From Stenotrophomonas rhizophila (lineage in GTDB: Bacteria > Pseudomonadota > Gammaproteobacteria > Xanthomonadales > Xanthomonadaceae): a DNA stretch of 64,000 nt. The stretch is from contig NZ_VDQT01000001.1 in assembly GCF_007667275.1 (NCBI RefSeq), positions 1,184,222-1,248,221 on the forward strand, read 5' to 3'. This document shows, in pieces, positions 51,946 through 61,704 of the stretch (position 1 is the first letter of the stretch; the number at the start of each line of letters is the position of its first letter). The notes under the pieces are model-generated. The model saw nothing but the letters and a program-made list of their open reading frames with translations. It was not told the DNA's origin and ran no database searches. The position numbers and the translations under genes were made by a program.

Positions 51946-54143
51946 CGGGTGGCCTCCGCCTCGCCGGCCACCGGTGCGATCAGCAGCGCTTGCACGTTGG
52001 CCGCGTTGAGCACGCCGTCGCGGCCGCCCTTGCCACCGTTGTACTGGGCGAAGTGTTCCAGTGCGCTCATGTTGAAGCCTGGTTCCAGGGTGAAACGGCA
52101 GCTGCCCTTGGGCAGGTCGAATTCGGCGGCGGTGGACTCCTGCGGGCCGATGCTGTGCGGCATCACGATCGTGGCGCGCTGGACCGGTTGCCCCGCGCAT
52201 TGCACGGCCAGCTGCTTCACGGCAGCGGTGACGCCGGTGTTGATCGGGCCGTTGGGGTTGTCGTAGTGGAGGCGGATGCGGACGCGGGTGGGCTTTGCGG
52301 CGGTCCAGGCCCACTGGGTTGCGCCGGGCAGGCGTTGCTGTGGGCCGATACAGGTCATCGGGCTGTGCAGCGATTCGAGGGCGCCTTCGCGACGGGTGAG
52401 GCTGATGCAGTGCTGGTGGCCGTCGTTGGTGACGGTGTGGGTGGCGGAGCTGCCCACCGCGATACCGTCTTGCCAGAGCTGGTGGTGGGCGGGAATGGCG
52501 ATGGTCCAGGTGTTGCCGCGCTTCTGCGCTGCCGGGGCGGCGGGGGTGGCCGGGGCGAAGGCGTTGGGGTTTGCCGGGTCTGCGCGGAAAGCGGACACGC
52601 GTGGCGTGACCCTGCGCGGTTCGAGCTGGACGGTTACGGTGTTGCCCTTGCGCTCGATCTTCTTTGCTACGAGCAGGTCGCCGTCGAGGTTGCGGGGGCG
52701 CTTGAGGATGTAGCGGGTGCTGCCGGTGTCGAGCTCGATGCTGTCGCGGTTGCCGAACAGCTGCGGGACCAGCACCACCGGCAGCTTGGGCGCGACCGTG
52801 CCGTCGGCTTCCACGCCGAACACGCCTTCGAGCACCATCGAGAGGTAGCCGGCTACCGACCACAGCTGGCGCGGCGAGTTGACCACCGGGCCGCTCAACG
52901 GGCCCTCGTCGACGTGCACGGCCAACGTGCGCATCTCGTAATTTTCCATGTTCGAGCCGGCCAGCGCGCTGCCGCGCATCAGCGATTCAATCTCGCGCTG
53001 GATGCGGGTGGCATCATCCACCTTGCGTGCCGCACGCAGCGAATAGGCGCTGACGAACGGCCACACCGCCCGGTTGTGGTAGATCGGCTGCTGCGCTTCC
53101 TGCGGCCACACCACCGGGCTGCCGCCTTCCACGTACGGGTAGTTGGCCAGCGAGCGGCGGGCACGCTCGGCCGGGAACACCTCGGCCAGCACGCCCAGCG
53201 AGATGCCCAGCAGGTCGTACTTGGCATACGGCACCAGGTGTGCGGCTTCGCCGATGTAGCTCATGTACATGCCGGCGTCTTCGCGCCAGAAGCGCGCGTC
53301 GATCTGCGTGGCCAGCGCGTCGGCCCAGGCCGCGTACTCGCTGGCGCGGGCGTCGCCAAGCTCACGGGCATACTTCTCCGCAAGGCGCAGCGCCTGGTAG
53401 TGCAGCACGTTGGTGGACAGCGCGAAGGACTCGCCGATGAAGCGCACGTCCTGTCGGGTCCAGTCCGGGTAGGTCTGCTCGCGCCAGTCCAGGAACGAGG
53501 TCTCGCCCCGATACAGCCCGATGCGCGGGTCGAACACCATCGCGCGATCCTGTTCCAGCGTGGCCTGCAGCGCCTGCCATGTCTCGGTCATGAAGCTGGA
53601 GCTGTCGGTCAGGCCGCGCGCGGCCAGGAACCACACCACGCGGTCGCTGCTGATCGGCCAGCTGCCGCCCGAGCCGGTGTCCTGGGCTACGAACAGACCG
53701 GGCGTCACGCCGTCGCGGGCCTTGGACAGCTTGAACTGCAGCGACTGCCGGGTCCGGATCGGCTCGAGCCGGGCCAGCGCCAGGTCGGCGGCGAAACTCA
53801 CGTCGCGCGTCCATACGTAGGGCCAGCGCTCGCCGGTCTGGAAGCACTCGCAGTCCACCGGGTTACCGAAATTGAAGGCCGGATCGCGGATCGCGTCCAC
53901 GCGGTCGGCGGCCATCTCCTGTTGCGCCAACGCGAACAGCGCATCGAACAACACGCTGTCGGTGCGGCTGCGCATCGGCTGGGCGTCGATCGCCACCGCT
54001 TTGCCGTCCGCCAGCAGCTGGAAGCTGCCGTCGGCCGCAGTGCTGGCGCGCGCAGTGCGCCCATCGAATGTCAGGTCCGCCGCCGCAGCGGTGGACACCA
54101 GCGCCGCCCCAAGGGCAGCGGTCAGGCAGATCGTTTTCAGCAT
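51942..54143 (-). CDS. Six-hairpin glycosidase, probable periplasmic alpha-glucan hydrolase
   Basis: The 733-residue protein starts at the ATG at 54143 with a signal peptide (MLKTICLTAALGAALVSTAAA), so it is periplasmic. The sequence WPYVWTRDVSFAADLALARL and later GGSPVVWPQEAQQP and PFVSAYSLRAAR fit an (alpha/alpha)6-barrel glycoside hydrolase as seen in glycogen-debranching and trehalase-like enzymes. I cannot name its GH family with certainty. It is the first gene of the three-gene operon glycosidase - permease - amylase. The operator-like box at 54313 lies in its divergent promoter region. Confidence 0.8.
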   Translation of the reverse strand: MLKTICLTAALGAALVSTAAAADLTFDGRTARASTAADGSFQLLADGKAVAIDAQPMRSRTDSVLFDALFALAQQEMAADRVDAIRDPAFNFGNPVDCECFQTGERWPYVWTRDVSFAADLALARLEPIRTRQSLQFKLSKARDGVTPGLFVAQDTGSGGSWPISSDRVVWFLAARGLTDSSSFMTETWQALQATLEQDRAMVFDPRIGLYRGETSFLDWREQTYPDWTRQDVRFIGESFALSTNVLHYQALRLAEKYARELGDARASEYAAWADALATQIDARFWREDAGMYMSYIGEAAHLVPYAKYDLLGISLGVLAEVFPAERARRSLANYPYVEGGSPVVWPQEAQQPIYHNRAVWPFVSAYSLRAARKVDDATRIQREIESLMRGSALAGSNMENYEMRTLAVHVDEGPLSGPVVNSPRQLWSVAGYLSMVLEGVFGVEADGTVAPKLPVVLVPQLFGNRDSIELDTGSTRYILKRPRNLDGDLLVAKKIERKGNTVTVQLEPRRVTPRVSAFRADPANPNAFAPATPAAPAAQKRGNTWTIAIPAHHQLWQDGIAVGSSATHTVTNDGHQHCISLTRREGALESLHSPMTCIGPQQRLPGATQWAWTAAKPTRVRIRLHYDNPNGPINTGVTAAVKQLAVQCAGQPVQRATIVMPHSIGPQESTAAEFDLPKGSCRFTLEPGFNMSALEHFAQYNGGKGGRDGVLNAANVQALLIAPVAGEAEATR

Positions 54144-54312
54144 CGAAAAGCGGCCGACCGGCCTGCGCCCGTCTGCCTTCCTCCCTTCTTGCACGCGGTG
54201 TGGTTCGGCAGCACCGGAGCGCTGCCCTCGCGGCCCCCTCCCAGGGTGCCTGCCTGCATGGTAGGCGACGACCCTTGGTCACCGCACCGCGCAGGCGGTT
54301 ATCCGCGCACCT

Positions 54313-54326
54313 TGCATACGTATTCA
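54313..54326. promoter_or_regulatory. Operator-like box TGCATACGTATTCA, copy 1
   Basis: The 14-mer lies in the 256-base divergent gap between the glycosidase operon (minus) and the GH97 gene (plus). It has an ATACGTAT symmetric core with a central CG, the usual form of LacI-family operators. Identical copies lie at 56600 (opposite strand) and 61705. The rest of the gap holds no further gene. Confidence 0.75.
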
Positions 54327-54399
54327 TGGCCAACCGCGGCGACGCCCTTGCCAGCGTGGCTATAGTCCAAGCCGGATTCCGGCTGCCCTGGGAGGGGAA

Positions 54400-56466
54400 A
54401 TGGCTTTGGTTGTTGCGTTGCCGCGCGCACTGCGCGTGTCCCGTCCGCTGGCTTGGCTGGCGATGTCCCTGCTGGTCTGCGCCAGCGCTGTCCAGGCTGA
54501 ACCGGTCACGGTGGCCAGCGCCAGCTCCCCAGGCAACGTGCTGAAGGTATCGCTGCAGCTCGACGGCGGCATGCCCAGCTACCGGGTCGCACGGCTGGGC
54601 CAGACCGTGGTGGCTGAATCGAAGCTGGGCTTCCAGTTGCGCGATGGGCGCCTGGACCGTGACCTGGAAGTGCTGGGCCAGCACACCCGCAGCGTGGATG
54701 ACACCTGGGAACAGCCGTGGGGCGAACGCCGCAACGTGCGCAACCACTACAGCGAAGTCACCGTGCAGCTGGGCGAACGCAGTGGTGCCAAGCGCCGCCT
54801 GGACGTGGTGTTCCGGGTCTACGACGACGGCCTGGGCTTCCGCTACCGCTTCCCCGAACAGCCGGGCCTGCGCGAGGCGATCATCGATGACGAGCTCACC
54901 GAGTTCGCGATCGCCCCCGAATCCACCGCGTGGTGGATTCCGGCCGGCGAGCCCATCCATTACGAATACCTGTACCAGCGCACGCCACTGGCCCAGGTTC
55001 CGCTGGCGCATACCCCGCTCACCCTGCGCAGCCACGATGGCCTGCACGTGGCGATCCACGAGGCGGCGCTGGTCGACTACGCCGGCATGTGGCTGCGCCG
55101 CACCGACGGACAGCGCCTGCGGGCCCAGCTGTCGCCCTCGGCGGAGGGCTGGAAGGTACGCCGCACCCTGCCCTTCAGCACGCCGTGGCGCACCCTCCAG
55201 ATCAGCGACACCGCCGGCGGGTTGGTCGACTCCAACCTCATCCTCAACCTCAACGAACCCAACGCACTGGGCGATGTGAGCTGGGTTAAGCCGTCCAAAT
55301 ACCTGGGCGTGTGGTGGTCGATGCACCTGGACCAGGAAAGCTGGGCGACCGGCCCGAGACATGCGGCCACCACCGCGAAGACGAAGAAGGTGATCGACTT
55401 CGCGGCCAGGCACGGCTTCCGCGGCGTGCTGGTGGAAGGCTGGAACCCGGGCTGGGACGGCATGTGGGTCGGCAACGGCTACGACTTCGATTTCACCCGC
55501 GCCACCCCCGATTTCGACATTGAAGCGTTGTCGGCCCACGGCGCGAAGCAAGGGGTGCACCTGATCGGCCACCATGAAACCGGCTGCGCCATCGAACATT
55601 ACGAAGACCAGCTGGGTGCGGCGCTGGACCTGTACGCGCGGCTGGGGGTGGACTCGTTCAAGAGCGGCTATGTGTGCGACGACGGCCAGGTGGACCGGCG
55701 CAATCCGGCCGGCGGGCCGCTGTGGCGCGAGTGGCACGACGGCCAATTCATGGCCCGGCATCACCTGAAGGTGGTGCAGGAAGCGGCGAAGCGGCATATC
55801 GCGGTGAACCCGCACGAGCCGATCAAGGACACCGGACTGCGTCGCACGTATCCGAACTGGATCTCGCGCGAGGGTGCGCGCGGCATGGAATACAACGCCT
55901 GGGGCCAGCCGCCGAACCCGCCCGAACATGAGGTCAATCTGGTGTTTACCCGGATGCTGTCCGGGCCGATGGACTACACCCCCGGCATCCTCAGTTTGAA
56001 AGGCCGCCACGGCCAGCCCATTCCCAGCACGTTGGCGCGGCAGCTGGCGCTGTACGTGGTGATCTACAGCCCGATCCAGATGGCGGCCGACCTGCCTGAA
56101 CATTATGAACAGCACCGCGAGGCGTTCCGTTTCATCGAGGACGTGGCGGTGGACTGGGACGACAGCCGGGTACTGGACGGCGAGGTGGGCGACTACGTGA
56201 CCATTGCGCGCAAGGACCGCAACAGCCGCGACTGGTTCTTGGGCAGCATCACCGATGAGCACGGCCGTTCGCTGCCGGTACCGCTGTCGTTCCTGGAGCC
56301 CGGCGTGCGTTACCGCGCCGAGATCTACCGCGATGGGGAGGGTGCGGATTATCAGTCCAATCCGTTCGCGTTCAGGCGCGAAACCCGCCAGGTCACCAGC
56401 GCGGACACCCTGACCATCGTGCTGGCGCCCGGTGGTGGCCAAGCCATCCGGTTTACCCCGTTGTGA
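54400..56466 (+). CDS. GH97 alpha-glucosidase (SusB-like)
   Basis: The 688-residue exported enzyme begins with a signal peptide (ending VCASAVQA) after a strong ribosome site (GGGAGGGG). The GH97 pattern is clear: LSYR-type N-terminal beta-sandwich (VSLQLDGGMPSYRVARLGQ), then the catalytic barrel with DFDFTRATPDFDI, GHHETG, GVDSFKSGYV, AVNPHEPIKDTG and SREGARGMEYNAW. The conserved glutamates in HHETG and HEPIK fit the inverting subgroup, to which SusB belongs. It releases glucose from maltodextrins in the periplasm. It is transcribed alone, upstream of the receptor gene. Confidence 0.93.
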   Translation: MALVVALPRALRVSRPLAWLAMSLLVCASAVQAEPVTVASASSPGNVLKVSLQLDGGMPSYRVARLGQTVVAESKLGFQLRDGRLDRDLEVLGQHTRSVDDTWEQPWGERRNVRNHYSEVTVQLGERSGAKRRLDVVFRVYDDGLGFRYRFPEQPGLREAIIDDELTEFAIAPESTAWWIPAGEPIHYEYLYQRTPLAQVPLAHTPLTLRSHDGLHVAIHEAALVDYAGMWLRRTDGQRLRAQLSPSAEGWKVRRTLPFSTPWRTLQISDTAGGLVDSNLILNLNEPNALGDVSWVKPSKYLGVWWSMHLDQESWATGPRHAATTAKTKKVIDFAARHGFRGVLVEGWNPGWDGMWVGNGYDFDFTRATPDFDIEALSAHGAKQGVHLIGHHETGCAIEHYEDQLGAALDLYARLGVDSFKSGYVCDDGQVDRRNPAGGPLWREWHDGQFMARHHLKVVQEAAKRHIAVNPHEPIKDTGLRRTYPNWISREGARGMEYNAWGQPPNPPEHEVNLVFTRMLSGPMDYTPGILSLKGRHGQPIPSTLARQLALYVVIYSPIQMAADLPEHYEQHREAFRFIEDVAVDWDDSRVLDGEVGDYVTIARKDRNSRDWFLGSITDEHGRSLPVPLSFLEPGVRYRAEIYRDGEGADYQSNPFAFRRETRQVTSADTLTIVLAPGGGQAIRFTPL

Positions 56467-56470
56467 AGCC

Positions 56471-56563
56471 GTAACGACCAACGGTCGTTACCTACCTCGC
56501 CCGCACACGCGTACCACCCGCGGGCGTCAAATGCCCCGGTAGGGCACGACCGTTGGTCGTGCC
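56471..56563. repeat. GTAG-type repeats downstream of GH97
   Basis: Two palindromes (56471-56495 ending GTTACCTAC, and 56539-56563 starting GTAGGGCACGACC) lie head to head between the GH97 and receptor genes. They share the core CGACCAACGGTCG or its complement with other copies in the window and may terminate or stabilise the GH97 message. Confidence 0.85.
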
Positions 56564-56599
56564 GCCGGTGAAACCGGTTCCACAATCCCGCATTTTCAT

Positions 56600-56613
56600 T
56601 GAATACGTATGCA
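56600..56613. promoter_or_regulatory. Operator-like box, copy 2 (reverse orientation)
   Basis: TGAATACGTATGCA is the exact reverse complement of the box at 54313. It lies 130 bases upstream of the receptor start codon, in the probable promoter region of that gene. Its perfect preservation in non-coding DNA argues for protein binding. Confidence 0.75.
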
Positions 56614-56743
56614 GGATGATTCGCGCCGAAGGCGCGCTGCCTACCATAGCCACGCAGTCAACGGCCACCACGCCGTGACACCTGCGGCAACGCATCGCCG
56701 TTGATCACAACATGAGTTTGGCAACATTGCCTGGGAGGGGAAA

Positions 56744-59509
56744 ATGTTGAATCGCAAGCGCAGCGCGCTGAGTATCGCGCTGGCCGTCGCCCTGACGCCG
56801 TCATTGGCGTCGGCGCAGTCCACCACCACCGCGCCGACCACCGGCAGCGCGGCCACCGAGCTGGACACCGTGCAGGTGACCGGCATCCGTCGCGGCATCG
56901 AGAATGCCATCGCGATCAAGCAGGACGCCACCTCGGTGGTCGAGGTCATCTCGGCCGAAGACATCGGCAAGCTGCCCGACGTGAGCATCGCCGAATCGCT
57001 GGCCCGCCTGCCCGGCCTGGCCGCCCAGCGCGTGGCCGGCCGCGCCCAGGTCATCAGCGTGCGCGGCCTGTCGCCTGATTTCGCCACCACCCTGCTCAAT
57101 GGGCGTGAAGTGGTCAGCACCGGCGACAACCGCAGCGTCGAGTTCGACCAGTACCCGTCCGAACTCATCAACGGCGTGACCGTGTACAAGACCCCGGACG
57201 CCGCGCTGGTCGGCCAGGGCCTGTCCGGCACCATCGACATGCAGAGCGTGCGTCCGCTGAGCTTCGGCGAGCGCGTGATCGCGGTCAGCGGCCGCTACTC
57301 GAAGAACTCGCTGGGCAAGGCCGCCAACGTGGACGCCTTCGGCAACCGCTTCAGCGCCAGCTACATCGACCAGTTCGCCGACAACACCTGGGGCATCGCG
57401 CTGGGCTACGCGCACAGCGACAACCCGATCCAGGAAAACCAGGTCGGCCTGTATGAGCCGTGGACCACCGAGCACACGGACAACGGCGAGCGTCGGGGCG
57501 TGGCACCTGGTACCTACTTCTCGGACGGCATCAAGGCCCTGCGCCGTACCGGCAACGCCAAGCGCGACGGTTACATGGCCACCGTGCAGTTCCGCCCCTC
57601 CAACGTGTGGACCAGCACCCTTGACCTGTTCCACACCGAAGCGGAGCAGATCGACACCGCCAACCAGTTCGAGCTGAGCCTCAGCGGCAACGGCGAAGAT
57701 GGCAACGTGCCGGGGGCGCTCCTGCCGGTGTTCAGCAACGTCCGCACCAACCCGGACGGCACCTTCACCGGAGGCACGATCAGCAATGCCTACCCGCTGG
57801 TGCGCGGCATGTACAACAAGCGCGAGGACAAGATCGATGCCTTCGGCTGGAACAATGAGGTCAACCTGGAGGGCGTCAAGCTGGTAGCCGACGTCAACTA
57901 CTCCAAGGCCACCCGCAAGGAACTCAACCTGGAGAACAACCTCCAGCTGATCCCGCGCCCGCAGTTCGACACCATCGGCGTCGACGTGAATGCCAACGGC
58001 TTCTCGCAGATCACTCCGGGCCGGGACTATTCGAATCCGGAGTCGCTGTTCCTGACCAATACCATCTATGGTTCGGGCTACGGCAAGGTGCCTGAAGTGG
58101 AGGACCGTCTGAAGGCCGCGCGCCTTGCCGCCACCTTCGCCCTGCCGGAGCGCATGTCCGCGTGGTTCTCCGACCTGGACGTGGGCGTCAACTACGCAGA
58201 CCGTCGCAAGCAGAAGACCCAGGCCGAGGGCAACATCCTGCTTGGTGACCAGGGCGAATCGACCATCGCCTCCGATCTGCAGTACAGCCCGGTCAACCTG
58301 GGCTTCGCGGGCATCGGCTACATCCCGGCCTGGAACGTACCGGCCGCGGTGGGTCGCTACATGGAGTTCAACCCGGTCACCAACCTCGACTACCTGATCC
58401 CGAAGTCGTGGGTGGTGCAGGAGAAGACCACCACTGCCTGGGTACGCGCCAACATCAATACCGACCTGGGCGACGTGGGCGTGCGCGGCAACATCGGCGT
58501 GCAGATGGTCCGCACCGACCAGAGTTCGCAGTCGAACTACTTCGACCGCTCGCGACCGGCCGGACAGGAAGTCCTGCCCATCGATGCAGGCAAGACCTAC
58601 ACCGACTGGCTGCCCAGCCTGAACCTGGCGTTCCTGTTCCCGCACCAGCAGACCCTGCGCTTTGCGGTCGCCAAGCAGGTGGCGCGTCCGCGCGTGGACC
58701 AGATGCGCGCGGGACTGGAGTTCGGCGTGGACAGCAACAACGGCAGGCCCGGCGGCAGCGGTGGCAATCCGTTGCTGGACCCCTGGCGCGCCAACGCCAT
58801 CGACCTGTCGTATGAGAAATACTTTGGCGAAAAGGCATATCTGGCCGCAGCGATCTTCTACAAGGATCTGAAAAGCTATATCTACACCCAGTCGGTGGAC
58901 GACTATGACTTCAGCAACCTGCTGATCGGCTACGTTCCGCCGCCGGGCATGACCGCGCCGGTCCTGACCACCGGTACCTTCTCCACCCCGGAGAACGGCA
59001 ACGGCGGCACCCTGCGTGGCCTGGAACTGACCGCCTCGCTGCCGCTGGAGATGATTGCCGCGCCCCTGCTCGGCTTCGGCATCCAGGCCAGCGCGACCTT
59101 CAACGACAGCGACATCGAGATCCTGGACCCGGAAAGCGCCTCCAGCGTGGGTACCGATCCGATCAGCCTGCCGGGCCTGTCCGAGCGCGTGTACAACTTC
59201 ACCGCCTACTACGAGCGCAACGGCTTCGAAGCGCGCGTGAGCCAGCGTCGTCGTTCGGACTTCATCGGTGAGATCGGCAACTTCAACGGCAACCGCACCC
59301 TGCGTTACGTGGTGGGCGAGAACGTGACCGACGCGCAGATCAGCTACACCTTCGCCGACGACAGCGCCATGAAGGGCCTGACCCTGCTGCTGCAGGGAAG
59401 CAACCTGACCAACGAACCGTACCGCACGTATGCCGGCACCAAGGATCGCCCGCTCGAATACATCGAGTGGGGCCGCACGTACATGCTGGGTGTGAACTAC
59501 AAGTTCTGA
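56744..59509 (+). CDS. TonB-dependent receptor for maltodextrins
   Basis: The 921-residue outer-membrane receptor has a signal peptide (LSIALAVALTPSLASA), a TonB-box-like segment (ELDTVQVTG) and a plug domain (VEVISAEDIGKLPDVSIAESLARLPGLAAQRVAG) followed by a barrel ending MLGVNYKF. It has no STN domain, so it is a pure transporter. It resembles the TonB-Xanth-Caul group used for plant carbohydrates and its neighbours are all alpha-glucan enzymes, hence the proposed substrate. The ribosome site GGGAGGGGAAA is the same as that of GH97, upstream. Confidence 0.92.
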   Translation: MLNRKRSALSIALAVALTPSLASAQSTTTAPTTGSAATELDTVQVTGIRRGIENAIAIKQDATSVVEVISAEDIGKLPDVSIAESLARLPGLAAQRVAGRAQVISVRGLSPDFATTLLNGREVVSTGDNRSVEFDQYPSELINGVTVYKTPDAALVGQGLSGTIDMQSVRPLSFGERVIAVSGRYSKNSLGKAANVDAFGNRFSASYIDQFADNTWGIALGYAHSDNPIQENQVGLYEPWTTEHTDNGERRGVAPGTYFSDGIKALRRTGNAKRDGYMATVQFRPSNVWTSTLDLFHTEAEQIDTANQFELSLSGNGEDGNVPGALLPVFSNVRTNPDGTFTGGTISNAYPLVRGMYNKREDKIDAFGWNNEVNLEGVKLVADVNYSKATRKELNLENNLQLIPRPQFDTIGVDVNANGFSQITPGRDYSNPESLFLTNTIYGSGYGKVPEVEDRLKAARLAATFALPERMSAWFSDLDVGVNYADRRKQKTQAEGNILLGDQGESTIASDLQYSPVNLGFAGIGYIPAWNVPAAVGRYMEFNPVTNLDYLIPKSWVVQEKTTTAWVRANINTDLGDVGVRGNIGVQMVRTDQSSQSNYFDRSRPAGQEVLPIDAGKTYTDWLPSLNLAFLFPHQQTLRFAVAKQVARPRVDQMRAGLEFGVDSNNGRPGGSGGNPLLDPWRANAIDLSYEKYFGEKAYLAAAIFYKDLKSYIYTQSVDDYDFSNLLIGYVPPPGMTAPVLTTGTFSTPENGNGGTLRGLELTASLPLEMIAAPLLGFGIQASATFNDSDIEILDPESASSVGTDPISLPGLSERVYNFTAYYERNGFEARVSQRRRSDFIGEIGNFNGNRTLRYVVGENVTDAQISYTFADDSAMKGLTLLLQGSNLTNEPYRTYAGTKDRPLEYIEWGRTYMLGVNYKF

Positions 59510-59533
59510 TCCTGGCATGAAGCACGAACGAAG

Positions 59534-59561
59534 AACCCGCTGCGCGAGCAGCGGGTTTTTT
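59534..59561 (+). terminator. Rho-independent terminator of the receptor gene
   Basis: AACCCGCTGC and GCAGCGGGTT pair over 10 bp around a GCGA loop and are followed by a run of T. It starts 25 bases after the receptor stop codon. It is the clearest intrinsic terminator in the window. Confidence 0.92.
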
Positions 59562-59589
59562 GTCGTGGGTCAGTGGTGAATCAAACGCG

Positions 59590-59840
59590 GGTGCCGGTGG
59601 GGCGAGTGCGGGGCCGCCATACCCTTGCCTGCGAATGTCCCCCGGCGTCGGCCTGCGGCCGCCACCTCCTCCTTTACTTCGCCGCAAGGGCATGGCGGCC
59701 CCGCACTCACCCCACCGGCGTCGCCCCTGATTTCCGCTTTTCCATCGCGAGCCGTAAGTCGAGCCCCGTCGCGGCCGGTAGGTCCCTGGCAAAGTAAAGG
59801 AGGAGGCCGTCGCCGCAGGCGTCGGCCGGGGGACATTTGC
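59590..59840. repeat. Long interleaved inverted repeats
   Basis: Two long inverted-repeat pairs are interleaved in the 487-base gap 59510-59996. Arm A at 59590-59628 pairs with A' at 59684-59721 with about three mismatches in 38 bases. Arm B at 59631-59683 pairs with B' at 59788-59840 over about 53 bases with several mismatches. Because the pairs cross (A B A' B'), the RNA could form alternative structures or a pseudoknot-like fold. Short open frames here are not convincing genes. The element may be a non-autonomous repeat family, but one copy is all I can see. Confidence 0.7.
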
Positions 59841-59941
59841 ATAGGGGCCTGCCGGCCGCGGCGGGGCCCTTAACGCTCGCGATTAACTTGATCGAAGACC
59901 GCGCACCCAGCTTCCACGGCCTTCGGAAGCAAGCGGAGAAC

Positions 59942-59974
59942 AAAAAAAGGGCGGGACTTCGCAGCCCCGCCCTT
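59942..59974 (-). terminator. Rho-independent terminator of the alpha-glucosidase gene
   Basis: AAGGGCGGG and CCCGCCCTT form a 9-bp stem; on the minus strand it is followed by a run of seven T. It lies 23 bases after the alpha-glucosidase stop codon. Confidence 0.9.
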
Positions 59975-59996
59975 CAATACCACCGGAAATCGTGAA

Positions 59997-61610
59997 TCAG
60001 CCGCGCCGCGCGCAGTACATCGCCTGCGCCGGCAGCGCCAGCTGCGAACCCTCGGCCTGCCCCGCATCCGGCCCCGGCACGTGCAGCGCGTGCCAGTCGC
60101 CCGCCGGCAACGCCACCTGTACCGCCTCGGCCGACAGGTTGAACGCAAGCAGCAGCGTCTCATCACCGTGCGTGCGTTCAAACATCAGCACCGGTTCGGC
60201 CGTCTCCAGGAAACGGATATCACCCAGCAACAGCGTCGGCATCGTCCGCCGCCACGCCAGGAACTGGCGGAACGCGTTCAACACCGAGTGTGGATCGTGT
60301 TCCTGCACGGCCACCGCCGCACTGCGGTGTTGCTCCGGGATCGGCAGCCACGGCGTACCCGTGGTGAACCCCGCCAGTGGCGCGTCCAGCCACGGCATCG
60401 GCGTGCGGCATCCGTCGCGGCCCTTGAAGTTAGGCCAGAAAGTGATCCCATACGGATCCTGCAGCGCCTCGAACGGCACCTCCGCCTCGCCCAGGCCCAG
60501 TTCCTCGCCCTGGTACAGGCAGATCGACCCGCGCAGCGAGCAGAGCACCGCAACCAGCAGGCGCGCAAGGCGCGGCTGTGCGGGATGCCCGCCCCAGCGC
60601 GTCACCGCGCGCTCCACGTCGTGGTTGGAGATCGCCCAGCACGGCCAGCCCTCGGTCATGGTCGCTTCCAGCCGCGACACGGTGTCGCGGATGTAGGCAG
60701 CGCTGTAATCCTTCACCAGCAGCTCGAAGCTGTAGCCCATGTGCAGGCGGCCCGGCGCAGTGTATTCGGCGGTGGTCGCCAGCGAATCCTCGGCCGAAAT
60801 TTCGCCCAGGCTGACCGCGCCCGGGTACTGGTCCAGCAGCCCGCGCAGGCGCTCGATGAACGGCAGGTTCTCCGGGCGCGTGTTGTTGTAGTAGTGGTAC
60901 TGGTACGCGTACGGATTGTCCGCGCTGAAGCCACGGCCCAGGCGCTTCTCCGCCGGCTTGGCCGGGTTGTCGCGCAGCTCCCGGTCGTGGAAGCAGAAGT
61001 TGATCGAATCCAGGCGGAAGCCGTCCACGCCCCGGTCCAGCCAGAACTTCACGTAGTCCAGCGTCGCCTGCTGCACGGCCGGGTTGTGGAAATCCAGGTC
61101 CGGCTGGTCGGCCAGGAAGTTGTGCAGGAAGTACTGCTCGCGGCGCGGCTCCCACTGCCAAGCCACGCCGCCGAAGATCGACATCCAGTTGTTGGGCGGG
61201 GTGCCGTCCTCGCGCGGGTCGGCCCACACGTACCAGTCCGCCTTGGGATTGGTACGGTCCTGGCGGCTTTCGCGGAACCAGGCATGCTCGATCGAGGTGT
61301 GGCTGAACACCTGGTCGATCATCACCTTCAGGCCCAGCGCGTGCGCCCTGGCCAGCAGGCGGTCGAAGTCGGCCAGGGTGCCGAACAGCGGGTCCACGTC
61401 GCGGTGGTCGGCGATGTCGTAGCCGAAGTCAGCCATCGGCGAAGTGAAAAACGGCGAAATCCAGATCGCGTCCACGCCCAGCGAGGCCACGTAATCCAGG
61501 CGCTCGATGATGCCGGGCAGGTCGCCCACCCCGTCACCATTGGCATCGAGGAAACTGCGCGGGTAAATCTGGTAGATGACGGCACCGCGCCACCATGGAG
61601 TCTGCGTCAT
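59997..61610 (-). CDS. GH13 alpha-glucosidase (XgtA/AglA-like)
   Basis: The 537-residue protein begins MTQTPWWRGAVIYQIYPRSF with no signal peptide, so it is cytoplasmic. Catalytic residues are D201 in DGFRLDSINF, E270 in SLGEISAED and D331 in AISNHDVERA. The style is that of oligo-1,6-glucosidase / alpha-glucosidases such as Xanthomonas XgtA. It splits imported maltodextrins to glucose. The box TGCATACGTATTCA lies 95 bases upstream. Its start is divergent from ispB. Confidence 0.93.
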   Translation of the reverse strand: MTQTPWWRGAVIYQIYPRSFLDANGDGVGDLPGIIERLDYVASLGVDAIWISPFFTSPMADFGYDIADHRDVDPLFGTLADFDRLLARAHALGLKVMIDQVFSHTSIEHAWFRESRQDRTNPKADWYVWADPREDGTPPNNWMSIFGGVAWQWEPRREQYFLHNFLADQPDLDFHNPAVQQATLDYVKFWLDRGVDGFRLDSINFCFHDRELRDNPAKPAEKRLGRGFSADNPYAYQYHYYNNTRPENLPFIERLRGLLDQYPGAVSLGEISAEDSLATTAEYTAPGRLHMGYSFELLVKDYSAAYIRDTVSRLEATMTEGWPCWAISNHDVERAVTRWGGHPAQPRLARLLVAVLCSLRGSICLYQGEELGLGEAEVPFEALQDPYGITFWPNFKGRDGCRTPMPWLDAPLAGFTTGTPWLPIPEQHRSAAVAVQEHDPHSVLNAFRQFLAWRRTMPTLLLGDIRFLETAEPVLMFERTHGDETLLLAFNLSAEAVQVALPAGDWHALHVPGPDAGQAEGSQLALPAQAMYCARRG

Positions 61611-61704
61611 CGAGGGCCCCCCTCCGGGCTTCCAGGGCGCCCTCCCACGGGCGCCAGAACGTACCCGACAAGCTTAGCGGGCTGCCCTCGGCGGTGGCGC
61701 GGGG

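Noticed and set aside
53863..56481. Long minus-strand frame opposite GH97
   Set aside because: Antisense of a clear GH97 enzyme and lacking any domain.
59573..59873. Short open frames in the 59.6-59.9 kb gap
   Set aside because: They arise from the inverted-repeat arms, occur on both strands and lack ribosome sites.
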